From positions 1-52,613 of the forward strand of contig CAYYZY010000031.1 in NCBI GenBank assembly GCA_964475955.1: a stretch of 52,613 nucleotides of DNA, written 5' to 3'. This DNA comes from DATKZH01 sp964475955 (GTDB lineage: Bacteria; Planctomycetota; Planctomycetia; Pirellulales; Thermoguttaceae). The notes under the pieces were generated by a model. The model searched no databases and was not told the origin of the DNA. It worked only from the letters and a program-made list of their open reading frames with translations. The translations under genes and the position numbers were made by a program. Shown here one piece after another: positions 16,171 through 27,131 of the stretch (positions are counted from its first letter, which is position 1; each line of letters opens with the position of its first letter).

Positions 16171-17712
16171 CTATGGGGTGAACTGGAACGAGTAGAGGTC
16201 GGCGTCGCGGAGGACGAAGCGGAGGCGGACCGGCTGGCCGGCGAGCTTCGTCACGTCGCTGCCGCCCGTCCACGTGACCGTGCGGTCGAGCTCGTCGCCG
16301 AAGACCTCGTGGCAGTCGTCGAGCGAGAAGCCGGGGATGGGCTTGCCGTCGGGCTGCTGAAGCTCGACCCGCACGTCGCCTGCCGCACTGGTCGAGAAGT
16401 TGAGCGAGAGCCGCTTGCCGTCGAACACGAGCGGCCTGGTCACCAGCTCGCCGCCGTCGAACGGGGCCCAGACGGAGACGAAGCCGTCGATCCGCAACGT
16501 GTAGCGGCGCAGCGCGCTGGAGTCGCCCGTCCAGTAGTCTTCCCCGGCGTAAAGCGAAAGCTCGTTGGGCGCGCCCGGTAGCGCGGAAACCGTCTCGACC
16601 ACGTGCCACGCGATGTACTGATGCCCGTAATGCCAGGTCCCTTTGCGCTGGATGCCGGGCCGGAGGAAGGCCTCGTTCCAGCGCTTGAAGTGCACGCCGT
16701 CACGGCTGGCCATGAGCAGGCCCTCGGTCAGGGCCGTGCCGTAGCGAAGGTGGGCCTTCGCGCGCTGCTCGCGGTGCTCCGGTTCCGGAAGCGCCCGCAT
16801 CGAGTCGGACCAGCCCCGCTCGACGTACCGTGTGGGGAATCCGATGAACAGGTGCGGGGCCCGGTAGTAGGACTTGATCTGGTTGGTGTAGAGGTGTTCG
16901 GGGGGCGAGTCGACGTAGGTCAGGTCGGCGTGCGGTCCCCAGTTTAGCAGGTCGGGCGAGGTCGCCGTGCGGATGGCGCGGTGGCCGCCCGGCTTCCACA
17001 CCTTCTCGGTCGTGGTCCCCGAGGTGAAGATCCGCCAGTATGCCCGATACTCGCCCCGGGCGGGGTCCCAGAAGGCCAGGTTCTGCGAGTCGAACGCGCC
17101 CTCGGTGATGACCGGCTCGTCGCACATGGGCGACCAGTGGAGGCCGTCGGCCGACTTGAACACCAACAGCCCCCGGGGACCGCGGGAACGGAGGATCGCC
17201 TTGTATTGGGCGTCGGCCGGGCAGTCGGGGTTCTCGTCTTTGAACACGGCCGGGTGGCCGGCGTCGACCTTCAACGGGCCGTAGGTGCCGCTGGCGATGC
17301 AGATGTTGTTCGCCTTGGAGCCCTGGAACTCGACGATGCCCAGGTCGGGCTTGCGCCAGTGGACGCCGTCGTCGCTCTCGGCGTAGCAGCAGAAGAGCGG
17401 GTGGGCGTTGGTCTTGAGCTTGCCGTCGGAGAGGTCCAGATGCCACGCCTTGTAGTAGAGGCGGTACTTGTCGCCGTCGCGGAAGACCGAGTGGTAGCCG
17501 CTGCCGCTCCCCTCCCAGGGAGCGTCGTGCACCAGCGCGATTTCCTGGGGCTCGGGGTAGTGCAGGCGGAGCTCGGCCCCGCCGGCAAGCGTGTCGATGA
17601 GCGTGTCTTCGACGAACAGCTCGCGGCGCGAGCCGACGTCGATCGGCTCCGCCGCACGCGCCAGGCCGGCAACGGTGAGAACGGCGGTCATCCAGAGCAG
17701 GCTACGGGGCAT
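16171..17712 (-). CDS. Secreted five-bladed beta-propeller, glycosyl-hydrolase-like
   Basis: A 513-residue protein with a signal peptide (LLWMTAVLTVAGLARA). The body carries glycosyl hydrolase 32/43-like propeller features: YRLYYKAWH, CYAESDDGVHWRKPDLG, a later SADGLHWSP, and blade-like segments through LLMASRDGVHFKRWNEAF. The C-terminal section (VWAPFDGGELVTRPLVFDGK...LNFSTSAAGDVRVELQ) looks like a beta-sandwich. Many planctomycetes carry such proteins; activity is unproven and catalytic acids cannot be assigned with confidence. Start: ATG 17712, with AAGGAG just upstream; an upstream in-frame ATG (17742) adds a short basic stretch. It probably acts on sugars outside the cytoplasm. Confidence 0.75.
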   Translation of the reverse strand: MPRSLLWMTAVLTVAGLARAAEPIDVGSRRELFVEDTLIDTLAGGAELRLHYPEPQEIALVHDAPWEGSGSGYHSVFRDGDKYRLYYKAWHLDLSDGKLKTNAHPLFCCYAESDDGVHWRKPDLGIVEFQGSKANNICIASGTYGPLKVDAGHPAVFKDENPDCPADAQYKAILRSRGPRGLLVFKSADGLHWSPMCDEPVITEGAFDSQNLAFWDPARGEYRAYWRIFTSGTTTEKVWKPGGHRAIRTATSPDLLNWGPHADLTYVDSPPEHLYTNQIKSYYRAPHLFIGFPTRYVERGWSDSMRALPEPEHREQRAKAHLRYGTALTEGLLMASRDGVHFKRWNEAFLRPGIQRKGTWHYGHQYIAWHVVETVSALPGAPNELSLYAGEDYWTGDSSALRRYTLRIDGFVSVWAPFDGGELVTRPLVFDGKRLSLNFSTSAAGDVRVELQQPDGKPIPGFSLDDCHEVFGDELDRTVTWTGGSDVTKLAGQPVRLRFVLRDADLYSFQFTP

Positions 17713-17924
17713 GGTTCGACTCCTTCGCAGGGCCTTGGGCATGAGGGGGGGAACAGTCCGGTCGGTCGTGGCCTCGCAGGCAGGCGGCCGGGCCGCAATG
17801 CGTCGGGCAGGCGAGACCCATGCACCAGACGAGTTTATCTGGCCGCGATCCCCCGCTCAAGCGACTTCCCAAAAACCCACGATCCGCGGTCAGGGGCCTT
17901 GCCGGCACCGCCGAAGGGGGCTGA

Positions 17925-18623
17925 TTGGAGTCGAAGCCGAGCTTTTCCGCGACACGCACATGATCGACCCGCTCCACGCTCGGGCGCTGGTGCTCGACGA
18001 CGGGTCGACCCGGCTGGCGATCTGCGTGGTCGACACGCTGCTGATGCCCCGCGAACTGGTCGACCGGGCCAAGCGCATGGCCTCGGAGGCGACCGGCATT
18101 CCGACGGATCACATGCTCGTGTCGGCGACGCACACGCACAGCGCGCCGTCGGTGATGGAGGCGCTGGGGACCGGCGTCGACGAGCCGTACGCCGCGCTAT
18201 TGCCGGGCCGGATCGCCGAGGCGATCGAGGCGGCCGCAACGAACGTTCAACTACGAACTGGCCAACGGGGCCGAGGGGTACATCCCGCCGCCCGAGCAGC
18301 ATTATCTGGGCGGGTACACCACGTGGCCCGCCCGATCGGCGGGGCTGGAGGTCGAGGCCGAGCCCAAGATCGTGGAGGGGCTGCTCGGGTTGTTGGAGGA
18401 GGTGTCCGGCAGGCCGCGCCGCAGGCCGGTCGACCCGCTGGGGCCGTACGCGAAGGCGGTGCTCGAGTCGAAGCCCCTGGCCTACTGGCGGCTGAGCGAG
18501 TTGGCCGGCCCGAGGGCGGCCGACGCCTCGGCCCAGGCCAACCACGGCCAATACGAGCCGGGAGTGGCCTTCCACCTGGAAGGGCCGCAGTCGCCCGGGT
18601 TGGCCGCAGCGGGGCACGAGTAG
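17925..18623 (+). pseudogene. Broken neutral/alkaline ceramidase-like gene
   Basis: Two fragments of one ceramidase-like (PF04734) protein in different frames. The first, 17925-18243, gives ELFRDTHMIDPLHARALVL through DHMLVSATHTHSAPSVMEAL and lacks a start codon and signal peptide. From 18246 the frame shifts to give NYELANGAEGYIPPPEQHYL, then TTWPARSAGLEVEAEPKIVE, which is the C-terminal region of the same family, followed by a linker and the first residues of a LamG-like domain (PLAYWRLSE) before a TAG at 18621-18623. The middle of the enzyme (roughly 200 residues) is missing. Internal deletion, frameshift and both-end truncation mark it as dead. An intact relative lies at 32235-33584. Confidence 0.85.
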
Positions 18624-18774
18624 CAGGTGCTCCTCCACACCCCCCATCCCCGGGGGGCGCGTAGATTCGACGGGCAGCTTTGCCGTGGGGGCTGCCTTTC
18701 GCGCGCGAAAGCGGATGGCGCGTGGACGGCAACACGCACCGGCCGGCGCGCCCCACGACGAGGGACCTCGCCCC

Positions 18775-20709
<1,935 letters not shown>

Positions 20710-20885
20710 TCGCAACCCGCCAGGAAGAATCGAAGCGACCCACCGCAACCGAACCTCTCATGATAATGCCCGGGCCGGCGGCTGGGGAGGCCGGATGCCG
20801 GCCGGGAGCCGGACGAGAGAGGGCGTTGGTCGGCCGCCTCGAAGGCGGGGAGGAGGACGCGGGGCTCGAACGCGGGGGGCGCCGG

Positions 20886-21758
20886 TCACGGCCGATGCTG
20901 GAGGAGCTTGCCGTCGGCGCGGTGTCCGAGCTGCTCGTAGACCGGCTGGTCGATCGTTTCGGAGAGGAAACGTACGCTTCCGTCGCCGAGGACGAAATTC
21001 GCTCCGCCGGGATGGGCCGATCCGAACCCGCCGACGTAGAGGTCGGACTGGGCGGCCGGGTCTTCCACTTCCTCTCCCCGGTCTCGGGCCCGCAGCCGCG
21101 CGCGGCGCTCGCTTGCGTTGTTGATCGGCGTGCCCGTGTTGCGGAGCGTGGCTCGCGTGCCCGACATCCAGCCCAGGTCCCGCTCGCCCATCTGTTTCTC
21201 GCCGACGAAGAGGGTGTGGGTGGACCCGTCGGGGACGTCGCGAAGATGGACGTGGCTGTTGAGGAAGAAGACGCCGTGGTTGTCGGCGTCGATCGGCGCC
21301 TCCACGTCGTGATGGCAGCCCGCGTAGTTGCTCGTCCACCGGTCCTCGACCGCGTAGCGGGAGGCGTCGGAGGGGCAGGCGAAGGCGTAAATCTCGGTCT
21401 TCATGACGTCCTCGTTCGCCTTGTCGTAGACGCTCGCCGAGAAGTCGACGTAGTTGAACGTGACCTGCTCCTCGATGTACGGGAGCAACTGGACGAGCCA
21501 ACCCACGTGATACCCTTGCGGCGCGCTGTGGATCGGTCCTTCCGGATTGACCACCCCAGGCGGGAGGGTCTCGTACGCGGAATCGTAGTTCTGCAGCGCG
21601 AGCCCCAGTTGGGCCAGGTTGTTGGTGCACTGGATCCGCCGAGCGGCCTCCCGGGCCGCCTGGACCGCCGGCAGGAGCAGGGCGATCAGGATGCCGATGA
21701 TCGCGATCACCACCAACAATTCGACCAGCGTGAATCCGCCGCGTCTGCCGTTTCTCAT
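20886..21758 (-). CDS. DUF1559 pilin-like protein
   Basis: A 290-residue protein with a type III signal/pilin N-terminus (RRGGFTLVELLVVIAIIGIL), cut by a prepilin peptidase before Phe, a long N-terminal helix (AREAARRIQCTNNLAQLGLA) and the planctomycete DUF1559 body. The C-terminal GGANFVLGDGSVRFLSETID is the family's H-x9-DG motif (preceded by GFGSAHP). Planctomycetes carry many paralogues, thought to be extracellular pilin-like or surface proteins. Start: ATG 21758, with AAGGAG 7 bases before. It sits at the end of the gsp-like cluster and may be assembled by it, though its own promoter is likely because 130 bases of repeats precede it. Confidence 0.9.
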   Translation of the reverse strand: MRNGRRGGFTLVELLVVIAIIGILIALLLPAVQAAREAARRIQCTNNLAQLGLALQNYDSAYETLPPGVVNPEGPIHSAPQGYHVGWLVQLLPYIEEQVTFNYVDFSASVYDKANEDVMKTEIYAFACPSDASRYAVEDRWTSNYAGCHHDVEAPIDADNHGVFFLNSHVHLRDVPDGSTHTLFVGEKQMGERDLGWMSGTRATLRNTGTPINNASERRARLRARDRGEEVEDPAAQSDLYVGGFGSAHPGGANFVLGDGSVRFLSETIDQPVYEQLGHRADGKLLQHRP

Positions 21759-21778
21759 CGTCTATCTCCTTCGCGATT

Positions 21779-21855
21779 GTAGGTTGTGCTTCAGCATATC
21801 GCCGCAGCGATCGTAGGTTATGCTTCAGCATATCGCCGCAGTCTTAGGTTATATC
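21779..21855. repeat. GTAGGTTATGCTTCAGCATATC repeat, two and a fraction copies at 34-bp spacing
   Basis: Copies of a palindromic repeat, core TATGCTTCAGCATA, begin at 21779 (with a G/A change) and 21813; a third partial copy starts near 21844. A related copy is at 46238-46263. It lies upstream of the DUF1559 gene. Confidence 0.85.
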
Positions 21856-21890
21856 ACCCTCATCTCGTAAAGAGGCCCCGGGGCTCCGAA

Positions 21891-22403
21891 TCAGGAAGCC
21901 GGTTCCACGTCGATCGTGATTTGTGTCGTTCGGCGCGCCCGGTGCTGAGGATGCTTCGGGTAGTCGGCCCGGACGCGGATCGCGCGTCGCCGCTTTTGCC
22001 CCGGCACCTCCTCCACCTCAATCCGGACGACCGCGGCGCGGCGCGCGCCCAGCCGGTCGGCCGACAGGTCCCAGGTTTCGCCTTGGTAGTCAGGGTCGGC
22101 GGCCAGCCGGGCGGCCGCCCGCTCCAGCGCCGACTCGGCCAGCCAGCCGGCCTGAACGCGCCAGGCTTCCGCCTCGGCGCCGCGCCGCCGGGCAACCGAC
22201 AGCCGGAGCACCGAGAGCAACACGAGCGAGGCCATCGCGATGCAGACGATCGTCACCAGCAGCACCACGCCGCGGCCACGGACCGGTCGGGCGGACGCGG
22301 CAATCGGGGTCGCATCACGATGATTGCCGCACGCGTACCGCCGTCCCGGCCCGCGCCGCAAGCGCTGATGGGGGGGCTCCGACTGTTTTCTCACGATGTC
22401 CAC
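21891..22403 (-). CDS. GspK/PilX-like minor pseudopilin
   Basis: A 170-residue protein with a single hydrophobic helix after a basic stretch (RGVVLLVTIVCIAMASLVLLS, about residues 45-65), then helical AEAWRVQAGWLAESALERAA and a compact C-terminal domain. This is the layout of GspK/PilX-type proteins that cap a type II secretion pseudopilus, though no classic prepilin cleavage site is obvious. Start: GTG 22403, with GGAG at 7 bases. It is shorter than E. coli-type GspK (about 320 aa), lacking the large globular domain. It follows the two pseudopilin genes. Confidence 0.6.
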   Translation of the reverse strand: MDIVRKQSEPPHQRLRRGPGRRYACGNHRDATPIAASARPVRGRGVVLLVTIVCIAMASLVLLSVLRLSVARRRGAEAEAWRVQAGWLAESALERAAARLAADPDYQGETWDLSADRLGARRAAVVRIEVEEVPGQKRRRAIRVRADYPKHPQHRARRTTQITIDVEPAS

Positions 22404-22430
22404 GCTTCGTCTCCCGACGTGTGGTTCCGT

Positions 22431-22961
22431 CTACTGTTCTTCGAGGAATCGCCGGTCCTTGGCCAGTTGCGCGTCGACGCACGTGGCGTACGGGATCGCC
22501 GGCCGCGGCCGAGTCGCATCCGGGACGACGCACAGGCGCACGATCCCGGGAGCCGCCTCGCCGGCCGGCTCGATCGACACGGCCGCGTCGTCGGGCAGGA
22601 CGTACAATTCCTGGTGCACCAGGTCGTCGCCCTCGCGCTGCCGGCGGATCAGTTCCCCCGGCTGGGCGAGGTACCGAACCGTGCGTTCCTCGCCGAGATC
22701 GAACCGCCAGCCGCCCCGGTGCGCTTCGTCTTCCGAGCCCTCAAGCGGCGCGAATTGGGCGGCCGCGTGCACGTCGCGGCGGAACTGATCGGCCAGGCGG
22801 GCGATGGCGGTCTGCCGGCGGCGCTCGTCCCGCGCGCCCTGCTCCGTGCGCAGCAGCAAGTGCAGGATTCCTACGGCGACCGCCAGCAGCGCCCCGGTGG
22901 TCGCGATGACAGCGAGCATCTCGATCAGGGTAAATCCCGAGCGTCGTTTGTGCGTTCTCAC
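22431..22961 (-). CDS. GspJ-like prepilin
   Basis: A 176-residue prepilin with a classical N-methylation/cleavage signal (RRSGFTLIEMLAVIATTGAL, cut before Phe, Glu at +5), then an amphipathic helix (ARDERRRQTAIARLADQFRR) and a GspJ-like beta domain (RTVRYLAQPGELIRRQR resembles it). GTG start at 22961; the GTGA overlaps the stop of the upstream prepilin gene, so they are translationally coupled. It is probably a minor pseudopilin at the tip of a secretion or pilus fibre. Confidence 0.75.
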   Translation of the reverse strand: MRTHKRRSGFTLIEMLAVIATTGALLAVAVGILHLLLRTEQGARDERRRQTAIARLADQFRRDVHAAAQFAPLEGSEDEAHRGGWRFDLGEERTVRYLAQPGELIRRQREGDDLVHQELYVLPDDAAVSIEPAGEAAPGIVRLCVVPDATRPRPAIPYATCVDAQLAKDRRFLEEQ

Positions 22962-23374
22962 CGCCCCGGCCTCCGATATTTCCAGGCGACCAGCCGGACC
23001 GACCGATCGGGCTGGTCGCGCTCCGCGGGCCAGCGAACCACGACCGTGATTCGCTTCGCTTCGAGGGCCTCGGCGGCGGCGTCTTCCTCGGGCTCGCCCA
23101 CTTCCACCGCGAGCTCTGCGCCGGAGGCCGCGCTTCGCATCTGCTCCGAAAGCTGGAATTCATCGGCCGATTCGGGGGTCAACTCCTCCCAGGGACGCGC
23201 GCACAGGCGCTCCATCAGGTTGGCGGCTTCCTGCATGGCCGCTTGCCGGGTCCAGAGCCCGCGGCGCTGGACGCCCGTCGCCCGAATGAGCTGAAGGCAA
23301 ACGCTCAGCATCACCGCCAGCATCACCGCGGCGGCGGCGATTTCCGTGAGGGTGAATGCGCGACGTCGACTCAT
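22958..23374 (-). CDS. GspI/PilV-like prepilin
   Basis: A 138-residue prepilin with MSRRRAFTLTEIAAAAVMLAV at the N-terminus (cleavage before Phe, Glu at +5), a hydrophobic helix, and a short C-terminal domain. Length and position before a GspJ-like gene suggest a GspI/PilV-type minor pseudopilin. ATG 23374 was chosen because it begins at the signal; the open frame extends to 23440 with non-pilin sequence. Its stop overlaps the next gene's start by GTGA. It lies 67 bases after the first GspF-like gene. Confidence 0.7.
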   Translation of the reverse strand: MSRRRAFTLTEIAAAAVMLAVMLSVCLQLIRATGVQRRGLWTRQAAMQEAANLMERLCARPWEELTPESADEFQLSEQMRSAASGAELAVEVGEPEEDAAAEALEAKRITVVVRWPAERDQPDRSVRLVAWKYRRPGR

Positions 23375-23441
23375 GATCCACCATAGTCCTGTGTTCTGTT
23401 TTGGCGCGGCCGGCAACCCTCGGGCTCCGGCTGCGCCCAAC

Positions 23442-24722
23442 TCACGTGAGGTTCTGTATCAACGAGACCAACGGCAACATGCACGCCAGGATGTAGAACC
23501 CGATCAGCAGGGCCAGCACGAGGACGGCCAGCGGGAACAACGTCTGCACGAGGAGATACATGCGGTAGGTGAACCGCCGGCGGCTGCTCTCGGCCATCTC
23601 GCGGAGCGCCCAGGCGACGTTGCCGGCCCGGCCGGCCGCCTGGAACACGGCCAGCTCGACCGGCCGGATCAGCCCGCGTTGGGCCAGGCTGTGGCTCCAG
23701 TCGGCCCCGGCTCGGAGATCGTGGAACACTTCCCGGAGTCGAAAGCGCACCCAGCCGCTCGGGTACCAGCGCGCCAACGTATCGATCGCCACGGCGAAGC
23801 CCACGTTCCGCTCGGCCGACAGGGCCAGCGACTCGAGGACCGCGGCCGTGTCGAGCCGGCGCGTGAGCCGGTTCAGAAGCGGCAGGTTCCAACGCGTGCC
23901 GAGGATGTATTGAAAAAGAAGCGTTGCGCCGAAGACCACCAGCAGCAACAGCACCGGCGCGAAGAGGAACCAGTAGTGGGCGAACAGACGCGCCGCGGCA
24001 ATGACCATCTCCGTCATCGCCGGCAGTTCCGCATCGAACTCCTCGAAGATCTTCGCGAACTCCGGGATGATCTTGATCATCATGAACGGAATGACCAGCA
24101 CGCACGCGAAGAGGATGACCCCACATAGGTAGATGCCCCGACCCATGGCCTGGTTCCAGACCGTGTCGTGCATCTCGTGCGATCGGACCACGTCGCCCAG
24201 TGCCTGAGCCAGCGAGCCCGACTCCTGACCCACCCGGATCGTCGCCTGCGCCTGGCGCGAAACCAGTCCCGGCGCCCGGTAGAGCGCGTCGGGCAGGTTC
24301 ATCCCGGCCCGCAGCAGTGCCGCCAGGCGGCGCGAGCGCCGCTCAAGCAGCCCCCAACGCTCTTCGGCAAACGCGTCGACCACCGGCGCCAGGGGCATCA
24401 GCCGCTCGGCGGCCACCGACAGGGCCGAGAGCAGCGCGTACTGCTGCGCCCGGCGATGCCGAAAATGGGCCATCAAGGCCACGACGGGCCCGAGGATCAG
24501 GCCGGCCGGTCCGAGGAACAGGAACGACACGAAAAGGACGGCCGTACCCACCCCCGCGATCAGCAGGATCCAGCCGAGAACGACGAGCACGAGCAGCTCG
24601 GGCTCGTCGCCCACGATCTCTCGCGGCGCGGAGACGACCCGCACCAGGCAGAGCAGGACCACCCCCGCCAGCAAGAGCGCGAAGCCGCCGACCAGCGCGA
24701 TCAGTACGGGAGAGACTTCCAC
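23442..24722 (-). CDS. GspF-like inner membrane protein (third of three)
   Basis: A 426-residue protein. Two N-terminal transmembrane segments (LIALVGGFALLLAGVVLLCL and ILLIAGVGTAVLFVSFLFL) precede a GspF-type repeat with LLRAGMNLPDAL, a second helix group (GVILFACVLVIPFMMIKIIP) and FAKIFEEFDAELPAMTEMV, which is typical of T2SS/T4P GspF proteins. It ends with a hydrophobic tail (LLIGFYILACMLPLVSLIQN). GspF links the ATPase GspE to the inner membrane platform. Start: GTG 24722. It is the last of three adjacent GspF-like genes and the most diverged at its N-terminus. Confidence 0.85.
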   Translation of the reverse strand: MEVSPVLIALVGGFALLLAGVVLLCLVRVVSAPREIVGDEPELLVLVVLGWILLIAGVGTAVLFVSFLFLGPAGLILGPVVALMAHFRHRRAQQYALLSALSVAAERLMPLAPVVDAFAEERWGLLERRSRRLAALLRAGMNLPDALYRAPGLVSRQAQATIRVGQESGSLAQALGDVVRSHEMHDTVWNQAMGRGIYLCGVILFACVLVIPFMMIKIIPEFAKIFEEFDAELPAMTEMVIAAARLFAHYWFLFAPVLLLLVVFGATLLFQYILGTRWNLPLLNRLTRRLDTAAVLESLALSAERNVGFAVAIDTLARWYPSGWVRFRLREVFHDLRAGADWSHSLAQRGLIRPVELAVFQAAGRAGNVAWALREMAESSRRRFTYRMYLLVQTLFPLAVLVLALLIGFYILACMLPLVSLIQNLT

Positions 24723-24737
24723 GGATCCTACCTTCGG

Positions 24738-26054
24738 CTACGTCAGATTCCGGATCAGCAAGATCAGGGGCAGGAACAAGCCCGTGACCAGGAACGAAAC
24801 GGCGCCGATGATGAACAGGAAGATCACCGGCGGCAGAACGGCATGCACCAGCGACACGCCGATGCGCACCCGGGCGTCGAACATCTCCGCCCCGGCGCGG
24901 AACGCGGCCGCCACGTTCGACGTCTGCTCCCCCCAGGCCACCAGGGGACGCAGACTGGGTGGGAACTGCCAGAACTCCCCGAGGCACTCCGACAGCAGGC
25001 GCCCGGCCTCCAGCTCTTCGGCGGCCTCGCGGCACGCCGCCTGGAGATCGCGCTCCCGCAGACCGGCCGCCGCCAGGCGAAGCGCGTTGGGGAGCGGGAC
25101 CTGCTGGCTCACGAGCAGGGCCATCATCCGCGAGAGATTGAAAAGCCCGGCCCAACGCCACATCGGCCCCAACAGCGGCACGGCATAAAGCACCCTCCGC
25201 GACCAATACGGCCCCCGCACGAACGCGAGCCAGAGCAGAACCAGCAGCATCACGGCGGGAACTCCGATGAGAACCCCCAGCCCCGGCCCGGACATCCACA
25301 ACAGCATCTCCGTGATGGCCGGCAACTCGGCGTCGAACTCCTCAAAGATCATCTGGAACTGGGGCACCAAGAACGCGTAGCCAAGGACGTAGAGCGCGAA
25401 CACCGCGGCCATCAACACGCACGGGTAGAGCAGGGCGAGCCGCACCTGGCGACGCAACTCGACGCGCGCGTGCTCCACGGCGATAAATTCCTCCAAGGCT
25501 TCCGGCAGGCGGCCCGTCGACATCCCCGCCAGGATCAGACCCCGCACGTGGGTCGGAAACCGCCGCCCGAGCGACTCGAGGGCGTCTTGCAGCGACACGC
25601 CCGTGTCCAACCGGTCGGCCAGCCGCTCCAGCGCCCGAGCCACGCGGTCCCTGCGTGCGAGGGAAGCCAGATAGAACGGCAACAGGAACAGGGCGCTGAG
25701 TCCCACCGTCACCATCGACCACCAGAAGAATCGGTGGGCATCGTCGCGCATGAGAAGACGAATTTCGGCCGCCATGGCCCGCAGACCGGGAGCGAGCGGA
25801 AGCCCCGCCTTGGCCAGCTCGGCCATTTGGCTGCCGAGTTCGATCGCCTCATCCTGGGTCAGGCGCACGGGCTTATCGCGCGAAACCGGCCTCGCCGCGA
25901 ACGGCGAGCCCGGGGCCGGTTCCAGGGAGGCCCCTTCGGCGTCGAGCCCCAGTTCGGCCAGCTTGGCGCGGGCGTCGTCGGGCCCCGCGGCTTCCATTTC
26001 GCCGGAAACGGGACTGCCTTGGGCGTCGATCGTTTGATAGCGGTATTTCGTCAT
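24738..26054 (-). CDS. GspF-like inner membrane protein (second of three)
   Basis: A 438-residue protein with the canonical GspF opening (KYRYQTIDAQGSPVSGEMEA), a first domain (ELAKAGLPLAPGLRAMAAE), a hydrophobic stretch around FFWWSMVTVGLSALFLLPF, then the second domain with FQMIFEEFDAELPAITEML and a terminal hydrophobic tail. The core IFEEFDAELPA is nearly identical to the neighbour at 23442-24722, pointing to gene duplication. Start: ATG 26054 (a GTG at 26060 is also in frame). Start and preceding stop are 12 bases apart. Confidence 0.85.
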   Translation of the reverse strand: MTKYRYQTIDAQGSPVSGEMEAAGPDDARAKLAELGLDAEGASLEPAPGSPFAARPVSRDKPVRLTQDEAIELGSQMAELAKAGLPLAPGLRAMAAEIRLLMRDDAHRFFWWSMVTVGLSALFLLPFYLASLARRDRVARALERLADRLDTGVSLQDALESLGRRFPTHVRGLILAGMSTGRLPEALEEFIAVEHARVELRRQVRLALLYPCVLMAAVFALYVLGYAFLVPQFQMIFEEFDAELPAITEMLLWMSGPGLGVLIGVPAVMLLVLLWLAFVRGPYWSRRVLYAVPLLGPMWRWAGLFNLSRMMALLVSQQVPLPNALRLAAAGLRERDLQAACREAAEELEAGRLLSECLGEFWQFPPSLRPLVAWGEQTSNVAAAFRAGAEMFDARVRIGVSLVHAVLPPVIFLFIIGAVSFLVTGLFLPLILLIRNLT

Positions 26055-26066
26055 CGACACGCAAAC

Positions 26067-27131
26067 CTAGGAAAGTGCCTGGAGCAATCGAACCCAAGGC
26101 GCGAAGACGAACAGGGCGTAGGCCAGCGTCACGGTGCCCCCGATGGCGACGGTCAGGACGATGGGCACGAACAGCCGGGCGGCGTCGCCCTGCCGCCGGG
26201 CCCGGCGTCGATAGAACTCCGCGGCGTGGCTCAGGGCCGGCGCCAGCACCGAGTGCCGCTGGCCGGTCACCATCAGCCAGTCCAGAAGCGGCGGGAAGCC
26301 GGGGCGCAGGGCGTCGGGCGGCCCGAGCGATCGGCCCGAGCGGAGCGAGTCGGCGATTTCGTGGGCGGAGCGGATCATGCGGGGATCGCCGGTCGACTCG
26401 GCCGAAAGCACGATGCTCTCCGGCAGCGGTACCCGGTTCTCGACCAACAGCGACAGCACCTCGGTGAACGTGACCATGCGGTACGAGTAGAGCAGCCGCC
26501 CCAAAAGCGGCACCCAGCCCAGGAGGAGGGTCGCCGAACCGGGCTGCATCATGCTCGCCCGGCGGGAACGGAACCACCACACGGCGGTCAGCACGATGAT
26601 GGCGAGGGGGACCACGGGGCCCCAGTATCCGGCCGTTTCGCCCAACCTATTGAACAGTCCGGCCAGTGGCCCGCCGTCCATGCCGAGGTCGGCCCAGAAG
26701 CGGTACATGAAACGGCTGACTCGCGCGGTGAAGAAGGCGAACAAGCACCACGCGACCAGGACCACGAGGATCGGGTAGAGGAAGCCGGTCGCCGTCATCC
26801 GCCGCGCCTCGGCGAGCCGGCGCGCCGAGCGGGAAAGCGACTGCAAGGCCGCCGCCAGGCGCCCCCCGCGCAATCCGGCCAACACCACCGCGCGGTACAT
26901 CGGCGGGAACAGCTCCGGCTCGCCCGCCAACACGTCGGCAAGCGACTGGCCGCGCCGCATCCGCTCGGCGAGCGTTTGCGTGATCCTGCCGAGCCGCCCG
27001 GGCAGGTCCTCCCCCAACCGGGCGAGGACCCCCTCCAGCGGCACGCCGGCACGCACCAAGGCGACGATCTCGTCGTTCAAGGCAATCAAGTCGTCGAGCG
27101 AGATTGCTCGGGAATGGGCCACCGCATGCAC
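26067..27131 (-). CDS. GspF-like inner membrane protein (first of three)
   Basis: A 354-residue GspF-family protein without the N-terminal T2SSF opening; the first domain begins at LNDEIVALVRAGVPLEGVLA and includes MRRGQSLADVLAGE. Hydrophobic segments near ATGFLYPILVVLVAWCLFAF and VPLAIIVLTAVWW, and a second domain with SLLVENRVPLPESIVLSAES, complete the fold. It is the first of three adjacent GspF-like genes. Start: GTG 27131; no in-frame ATG is near. Confidence 0.8.
   Translation of the reverse strand: MHAVAHSRAISLDDLIALNDEIVALVRAGVPLEGVLARLGEDLPGRLGRITQTLAERMRRGQSLADVLAGEPELFPPMYRAVVLAGLRGGRLAAALQSLSRSARRLAEARRMTATGFLYPILVVLVAWCLFAFFTARVSRFMYRFWADLGMDGGPLAGLFNRLGETAGYWGPVVPLAIIVLTAVWWFRSRRASMMQPGSATLLLGWVPLLGRLLYSYRMVTFTEVLSLLVENRVPLPESIVLSAESTGDPRMIRSAHEIADSLRSGRSLGPPDALRPGFPPLLDWLMVTGQRHSVLAPALSHAAEFYRRRARRQGDAARLFVPIVLTVAIGGTVTLAYALFVFAPWVRLLQALS

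Noticed and set aside
21779..21855. Operator or riboswitch before the DUF1559 gene
   Set aside because: Same palindrome occurs at 46238 in an unrelated context, so it is a dispersed repeat.
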